Assembly: GCA_046481785.1 (NCBI GenBank)
Contig: JAWOJF010000397.1
Coordinates: 1 to 11,597 of the forward strand
From: JAWOJF01 sp046481785
Lineage (GTDB): Bacteria; Bacteroidota; Ignavibacteria; Ignavibacteriales; Ignavibacteriaceae
Length of the DNA stretch: 11,597 bases
Reading direction: 5' to 3'
Below the pieces are notes generated by a model. That model was not told where the DNA came from and did not search any database. It worked only from the letters and a program-made list of their open reading frames with translations. The number at the start of each line of letters is the position of its first letter. Position 1 is the first letter of the stretch. Positions 7,108 to 11,597 of this stretch are shown in pieces. The translations under genes were made by a program, and so were the position numbers.

Positions 7108-8088
7108 ATGAATAAAAAATATACAATGGCTTTTATTCTTCTGGCTATGCCATACATATTTATTCAGCCGCAGGAAACAGAAGGCAGGCTTGTATCAACA
7201 TTTTCAATTGTAGCACGTGACTCTGCGGCGGGTGAACTTGGTATAGCTGTTGCTTCCCGGTTTTTTGCAGTTGGTTCTGTTGTTCCATGGGCAAAGGCAG
7301 ATATTGGTGCCGTTGCTACACAGTCATTTGCTAATACATCTTTCGGCTGGCGTGGGTTGGAATTATTAGAAAAAGGAAACTCTCCTGAGGAGGTTTTAAA
7401 CAGCCTCTTAAGTAATGATGACAGCCCTGATTCCAGACAGGTTGGTATCGTATCGGCTGATGGCAGATCATTTACTTATACCGGTTCTAAATGTATTCCC
7501 TGGGCTGGCGGCAGGAACGGACATAATTATGCTATCCAGGGCAATATTCTTACCGGTGAAAGCGTAGTTACAAGTATGGAAGAAACATTCCTTAAAACAA
7601 CTGGAACACTGGCTGACAAACTTTATGCGGCCTTACTTGCCGGAGATGCGCAGGGAGGAGACTCGAGAGGAAAACAATCTGCTGCTCTTATTGTTGTAAA
7701 AGAGAATGCAGGGTACGGCGGTTATACAGACCGTGCAATTGATATAAGGGTTGATGATAATGCTGAACCATTTAAAGAACTTGGCCGCCTGCTTGAATAT
7801 GCTCAAATGAATTATTCATGGAATGAAGCCTGGACGCTTTATACGCAAAACAAATCGAAAGAGGCACTGCCGCTTATGGAGCGAACTGCAAGGTTAGCTC
7901 CTGAAAATCCTGAAGTGCTTTATGATCTTGTGGTTATACAGCTTGCTTCTGGTGAAAAAGATAATGCCCTAATAACTTTAGAAAAGGCTGTTTTATTAAA
8001 TCCCAAACTTAAACAGCAGGCAATAGGCGATAAAGCTCTTGATGAGATAAAAAATGAAAACAAGTTTAAGTCTCTGGTAAATGATTAA
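7108..8088 (+). CDS. Exported DUF1028 protein (putative Ntn-hydrolase fold) with TPR-like C-terminus
   Basis: 326 residues. The N-terminus (MNKKYT, then a hydrophobic stretch to about residue 19) looks like a signal peptide or membrane anchor; the cleavage site is unclear. Residues about 28-220 match the DUF1028 family: STFSIVARD at 30-38, GIAVASRFFAVGSVVPWA at 45-62, GAVATQSFAN at 67-76, AIQGNIL at 142-148, GDAQGGDSRGKQSAAL at 179-194 and RAIDIRVDD at 209-217. The family is thought to have an Ntn-hydrolase-like fold. Thr31 sits where cytoplasmic members have a near-N-terminal Thr, but whether it is exposed as a nucleophile is unknown. Residues about 240-305 form helical TPR-like repeats (AWTLYTQNKSKEALPLMERT and PEVLYDLVVIQLASGEKDNA). 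No substrate is established for the family. An 82-nt gap separates it from the permease gene on the same strand. The family call is firm, the role unknown. Confidence 0.87.
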   Translation: MNKKYTMAFILLAMPYIFIQPQETEGRLVSTFSIVARDSAAGELGIAVASRFFAVGSVVPWAKADIGAVATQSFANTSFGWRGLELLEKGNSPEEVLNSLLSNDDSPDSRQVGIVSADGRSFTYTGSKCIPWAGGRNGHNYAIQGNILTGESVVTSMEETFLKTTGTLADKLYAALLAGDAQGGDSRGKQSAALIVVKENAGYGGYTDRAIDIRVDDNAEPFKELGRLLEYAQMNYSWNEAWTLYTQNKSKEALPLMERTARLAPENPEVLYDLVVIQLASGEKDNALITLEKAVLLNPKLKQQAIGDKALDEIKNENKFKSLVND

Positions 8089-8170
8089 TAAATTATTATA
8101 AAATAAAAATTGCACAATTATAATTCACATCCAGATATGCAGACAAATATTTATCGGTTCATATAGTTTT

Positions 8171-8938
8171 ATGGAGAGTCTTTTAAATTTTACTTTTATA
8201 TTCTTGTCTGCTGTTGGTGCAGGTTTTGTAAATGCCCTTGCAGGCGGGGGAACGTTAATATCATTTCCGGTACTTATTGCTATTGGGGTACCCCCGGTTG
8301 CTGCAAATGTAACCAATACTATTGCTCTTTGTCCCGGCTACCTTGGCGCCACATTAGCACAGATAAAAGAATTAAAAAATCAGTTAAACCGTTTATGGCT
8401 TTTTTTACCTGCCGCAGTAATAGGCGGTATACTTGGGGGTGTTCTGCTGCTTAATTCCGGTGAGAAAATATTCAGCCGTTTAATTCCTTATCTTATTTTA
8501 ATTGCTTCGCTTTTACTTGCAGTACAGGAACCGCTTCGTAAATGGCTTATAAAAAAAACTTCAAAAAGTCCTGGTGCACAAACTCCACTTGTATGGAACT
8601 GGCTTCCAGTAGGAGTAGCCGCAATATACGGCGGATATTTTGGTGCAGGCCTTAGTGTAATTGTACTTGCAGTGCTTGCCCTTACAATAGATGACACTCT
8701 AACCCGTTTGAACGCTTTGAAGCAATTTATTTCATTTAGTGTTAATATTGCTGCAGCAGTATTTTTCCTTTTTTCAGGACAGGTACTTTGGATTGTTGCT
8801 TTGATAATGGCATTTGGTGCTTTGATTGGTGGGGTTATTGGAGGAAAAACAGCAGGGTATATAAAACCCGGCACACTCCGCATAGTTGTTGTGATAATAG
8901 GAATTGCTGTTGCAATTATTTATATGATTAAACAATAA
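8171..8938 (+). CDS. TauE/SafE (TSUP) family membrane permease
   Basis: This 255-residue inner-membrane protein has about eight predicted helices: roughly 4-26, 38-60, 74-95, 103-119, 145-171, 184-205, 207-226 and 235-253. Two glycine-rich half-motifs mark the internal duplication of the family: GAGFVNALAGGGTLISFP at 16-33 and AIYGGYFGAGLSVIVLA at 151-167. The first half also has the family's VAANVTNTIAL segment at 43-53. TSUP members move sulfite, sulfoacetate, taurine-derived anions or other small organic anions, usually outward; the substrate cannot be read here because no sulfur-metabolism gene is adjacent. ATG 8171 has no Shine-Dalgarno but gives a full-length first helix. The CotH-like gene begins only 11 nt after its stop, so those two are probably one transcript. 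Confidence 0.9.
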   Translation: MESLLNFTFIFLSAVGAGFVNALAGGGTLISFPVLIAIGVPPVAANVTNTIALCPGYLGATLAQIKELKNQLNRLWLFLPAAVIGGILGGVLLLNSGEKIFSRLIPYLILIASLLLAVQEPLRKWLIKKTSKSPGAQTPLVWNWLPVGVAAIYGGYFGAGLSVIVLAVLALTIDDTLTRLNALKQFISFSVNIAAAVFFLFSGQVLWIVALIMAFGALIGGVIGGKTAGYIKPGTLRIVVVIIGIAVAIIYMIKQ

Positions 8939-8949
8939 AGTTTACAAAT

Positions 8950-11597
8950 ATGTTAAAAAAAATTATGTTCATTTGTTTTTTATCTTTACTTATAATCACT
9001 CCTCTTTTAGCACAGGATGAAGATGAACTGTTATTTTCCCATAAGCAGGGATTTTATTCAGAGCCTTTCGATTTAAGTGTAACTTCAAATATTCAGGGAG
9101 CAAAAATAAGATATACTCTTAACGGGGCTAATCCTCATTCAGATGATTCAGCATTTGAAACAAATTCTCCGGCTGTTATAACAATAAATCCTTTAATAAC
9201 TAGTAATCGTGACAAAGCCCCAGCTTTTATAATAACAGCCTGCGCTGTTACAGAGAATGTCCTTTCTTCTAATATTGTTACGCAAACGTACCTGTTTCCT
9301 GAAAAAATTATTGAATTATCACCTGACAATGTTGTGCCGGGCCCAGGCTGGCTGATACCCTGGTCAAATCAGCAGCAGGTTAGTTATGGATTAGATCCCA
9401 ATATTTATAATAATGCTTCGTATAAAGATCAGATTACCGCAGCCTTTACATCTATTCCAACTCTCTCTATTGTTACTGATCTTAGAAATTTATTTGATCC
9501 TGACAGCGGGATATATGTAAATGCTTTTTATCATGGTTCTGACTGGGAAAGAGCCGCATCACTTGAATTGCTAAACCCGGATGGGAGCGAAGGCTTTCAG
9601 ATAAACTGCGGAATAAGAATAAGGGGCGGCTGGAGCCGTCATCCTGAAAATCCTAAACATGCCTTCAGAGTTTTCTTTAAGAAAAAATATGGAAAAGGGA
9701 AATTAGATTATCCTTTATTCGGCAGTGAAGGTGCAGATGAGTTTGATAAGTTTGATATTCAGACAAGCCAGAATTATTCATGGTCATATTATGGACATAG
9801 TAATAATACATTTTTAAGGGAATTATTTTCCAGGGATTTGCAGCGGGATATGGGACAGCCATATACACGGGGCAGATTTTATCATCTTTTTATTAATGGA
9901 ACGTATTGGGGCTTATTCCAGATACAGGAGAGAAGTGAAGCCGCATACGGTGAAACATATTTCGGCGGCGATAAAGAAGATTATGATGTGGTTAAAGTTG
10001 ATGTTGGAGTTAATTTTGATCTTTATGATATCGAAGCTACTGACGGAACCCTGGACAAATGGCGTGAGCTTTGGGAGGCATCCATATCGGGATTCGCTTC
10101 AGATGAAATGTATTTCAAAGTACAGGGGCTTAATCCTGATGGTACTGTAAACAGCAGTTATGAAAAGCTGCTTGATGTTGACAACCTTATTGATTATATG
10201 ATAGGTACTTTTTTTGTCGGGGATTTTGACGGCCCCATTTCTGCATTCAGGGGGAATGAGAGTCCTAACAATTTTTATGCAGTATATAACAGGGTAAATC
10301 CCGATGGATTTAAGTTTTTCAGGCATGATGCAGAACATTCTCTGGGGAGTGGAGATAACGGGTATAGCGGGAATGACAGGACCGGGCCCTATAACTGCGG
10401 ATCTGTTTTTGAAAAATCTAATCCGCAATGGCTGCATCAAAAACTGTCTGAAAACCCTGATTACAGGCTTAAGTTTGCCGATCATGTATATAAACATTTT
10501 TTTAATGACGGTGCATTAACTGAGCAAAAAAACATTGACAGAATTACGGCAAGAAAAAATCAGATTGAAACTGCTGTTATTGCCGAGTCTGCCCGCTGGG
10601 GTGATTCTAAAATATTTCCCTCAAGAACTAAAGAACATTGGACCGAAGCAGTTAATTATATAATAGAGGACTACCTTCCTTCCAGGAATGATGTTGTATT
10701 GCAGCAGTTAATTAATAAAGGATTATACTCAAATAATATTCCTCCCCAGTTTAGTATTAGCGGCGGTATTATTGAAAAAGGAACAACCATTGAACTAACA
10801 TCAGCTTCAGGACAGATATACTATACAACAGATGGTACAGATATATACCTTCCGGGGGGAGGTGTTTCGCCAAATGCTATCCTTTACACCGGGGCAATTC
10901 CAATTACAAAAACAACAAAACTTAAAACACGTACGCTTGATGGAGACTCGTGGAGTGCCCTGAATGAATCTTTATTTATAATAATTGAAGACCTGAGCGG
11001 TCTTAGGGTTACGGAGCTCCATTATCATCCTCTTGATGTTGATACAGTAAGTCATACTGAGTTAGAATTTATTGAATTAAAAAATACCGGGGACCAGGAA
11101 ATAAATATGAATGGGATATCTTTTGTTGATGGAATTGATTACACGTTTGGAGATACAACAATTATACCCGGAGCATACATAGTCCTTGCTTCCAATAGTG
11201 CCGAATTTAACAGGCTTTATAATTTTATGCCTTTGGGAGAGTATGAGGGCCAGCTTGATAACGGCGGTGAAAGTATCGTTTTGGTTAATGCTGCAGGCGA
11301 TACAATTTTTTCATTTAATTATGATGATTCTTCTCCATGGCCCGAAGAGGCTGACGGTGAGGGTTATTCTATTGTTTCAAAAGATCTTAATGGTAATGGT
11401 GATCCAAATCTTGCGGAATACTGGATAAGGTCGGGAGCAATAAACGGCTCACCCGGTGCTACTGATATTGCTACGGGTATTGAAATTGTAAATTCATCGG
11501 CTCCCAATAAATATTCATTAGTGCAGAATTATACCATCGTGAACGAGTGGCTGCTCGCCGGGATGAAGACCGTCGGCGAGCTGTTCGGGGCGGGGAA
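8950..11597 (+). CDS. Secreted CotH-like protein with chitobiase-type and lamin-tail domains (3' end replaced at a junction)
   Basis: Open from ATG 8950 to the window end (882 codons); native sequence ends at about 11532 (residue 861). Signal peptide 1-21 (LLIITPLLA|Q). Then: a chitobiase/hexosaminidase C-terminal-type beta domain (about 29-110; GAKIRYTLNGANP); a CotH-kinase-like region (about 168-520; PTLSIVTDLRNLFD, GIRIRGGWSR, FLRELFSRDL, FHLFINGTYWGLFQIQERSE-like segment, FFRHDAEHSLG near 456-466); a second chitobiase-type domain (about 598-677; GQIYYTTDGTD); and a lamin-tail domain (about 685-833; LRVTELHYHP, ELEFIELKNTG, GAYIVLASN). The linker then reaches KYSLVQNY, the usual lead into a T9SS PNPFNP tail, but jumps to foreign sequence. 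CotH proteins are atypical protein kinases; here the usual D-x-D-type acidic motif reads HDAEH, so activity is uncertain. Probably a surface protein, co-transcribed with the permease. Confidence 0.88.
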   Translation, partial: MLKKIMFICFLSLLIITPLLAQDEDELLFSHKQGFYSEPFDLSVTSNIQGAKIRYTLNGANPHSDDSAFETNSPAVITINPLITSNRDKAPAFIITACAVTENVLSSNIVTQTYLFPEKIIELSPDNVVPGPGWLIPWSNQQQVSYGLDPNIYNNASYKDQITAAFTSIPTLSIVTDLRNLFDPDSGIYVNAFYHGSDWERAASLELLNPDGSEGFQINCGIRIRGGWSRHPENPKHAFRVFFKKKYGKGKLDYPLFGSEGADEFDKFDIQTSQNYSWSYYGHSNNTFLRELFSRDLQRDMGQPYTRGRFYHLFINGTYWGLFQIQERSEAAYGETYFGGDKEDYDVVKVDVGVNFDLYDIEATDGTLDKWRELWEASISGFASDEMYFKVQGLNPDGTVNSSYEKLLDVDNLIDYMIGTFFVGDFDGPISAFRGNESPNNFYAVYNRVNPDGFKFFRHDAEHSLGSGDNGYSGNDRTGPYNCGSVFEKSNPQWLHQKLSENPDYRLKFADHVYKHFFNDGALTEQKNIDRITARKNQIETAVIAESARWGDSKIFPSRTKEHWTEAVNYIIEDYLPSRNDVVLQQLINKGLYSNNIPPQFSISGGIIEKGTTIELTSASGQIYYTTDGTDIYLPGGGVSPNAILYTGAIPITKTTKLKTRTLDGDSWSALNESLFIIIEDLSGLRVTELHYHPLDVDTVSHTELEFIELKNTGDQEINMNGISFVDGIDYTFGDTTIIPGAYIVLASNSAEFNRLYNFMPLGEYEGQLDNGGESIVLVNAAGDTIFSFNYDDSSPWPEEADGEGYSIVSKDLNGNGDPNLAEYWIRSGAINGSPGATDIATGIEIVNSSAPNKYSLVQNYTIVNEWLLAGMKTVGELFGAG
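11533..11597 (+). other. metH: Foreign GC-rich fragment encoding part of MetH cobalamin-binding cap domain (probable chimeric junction)
   Basis: These 65 bases contain 43 G or C (66 %), and all 21 complete codons end in G or C, unlike the AT-rich DNA before them. In the running frame they encode TIVNEWLLAGMKTV followed by GELFGAG. This matches the conserved segment of the B12-binding cap (helical) domain of cobalamin-dependent methionine synthase, which normally continues into MQLPFVLQSAE-like sequence. The style suits a high-GC bacterium, for example an actinobacterium; that taxonomic hint is inference. The fragment is too short to say more. It is most likely joined by assembly or library error and should not be read as part of the CotH-like protein. 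Confidence 0.8.

Noticed and set aside
6948..7157. Minus-strand open frame of 69 codons overlapping the start of the DUF1028 gene
   Set aside because: Composition is dominated by AT-rich codons (I, L, F, K), there is no recognisable domain, and it overlaps a well-supported gene start.
8089..8170. Terminator or separate promoter between the DUF1028 and permease genes
   Set aside because: Only short A/T-only palindromes such as AATTATAATT are present, with no GC stem and T-tract, so neither can be supported.
8488..8883. Minus-strand open frame of 131 codons inside the permease gene
   Set aside because: It is antisense to a strongly conserved TSUP coding sequence and its product shows no domain-like pattern.
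10099..10497. Minus-strand open frame of 132 codons inside the CotH-like gene
   Set aside because: It is antisense to the CotH-like domain, whose frame is continuous and carries recognisable motifs; the antisense product has none.
8950..11597. A natural CotH-MetH fusion protein
   Set aside because: The join occurs in the middle of a T9SS sorting motif with a sharp change in GC and codon use, and it would attach an internal slice of a cytoplasmic enzyme domain to a secreted protein.

Overview
The window reads as AT-rich genomic DNA from a member of the Bacteroidetes/Chlorobi (FCB) group. An Ignavibacteria-like lineage is the best guess. The main evidence is three secreted proteins that carry, or are about to carry, a type IX secretion (T9SS) type A sorting tail opening with NYPNPFNP. 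Weak or absent Shine-Dalgarno sequences at most starts and a large two-component sensor with a periplasmic propeller also fit. The lineage call is inference; no rRNA or tRNA gene is present.

Layout. (1) 1-568, +: the end of a secreted protein whose remaining part resembles the C-terminal beta domain of GH13 alpha-amylases, followed by a T9SS tail and a good intrinsic terminator. (2) 755-2041, +: a secreted single seven-bladed reg_prop propeller with a T9SS tail, followed after 12 nt by a DinB-like four-helix protein (2054-2524). (3) 2631-6623, -: a 1330-residue sensor kinase with two seven-bladed propellers, Y_Y_Y domain, membrane helix, HisKA, HATPase, a degenerate receiver and an intact receiver. 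It converges on the DinB gene. (4) 6624-7107: a 484-nt divergent intergenic region with two adjacent TCAG...CTGA palindromes. (5) 7108-11532, +: a run of three genes, namely an exported DUF1028 protein with a TPR-like tail, a TauE/SafE (TSUP) permease, and a large secreted CotH-like protein with chitobiase-type and lamin-tail domains.

The last 65 bases (11533-11597) do not belong with the rest. Exactly where the CotH-like protein should continue from QNY into PNPFNP, the sequence changes to GC-rich DNA with G or C at every third codon position. It encodes a piece of the cobalamin-binding cap region of methionine synthase (MetH), of a kind expected in high-GC bacteria. The simplest reading is a chimeric assembly or library junction, not a natural fusion.

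How the genes relate. The propeller sensor probably detects something in the periplasm and signals through its own receivers; it has no DNA-binding domain, so its output partner is outside the window. The lone T9SS-exported propeller next to it has the same repeat family without any signalling part. The remaining genes look like envelope or surface functions. I see no CRISPR array, transposase, phage gene or clear defence system, and no convincing evidence of a wholly new system.
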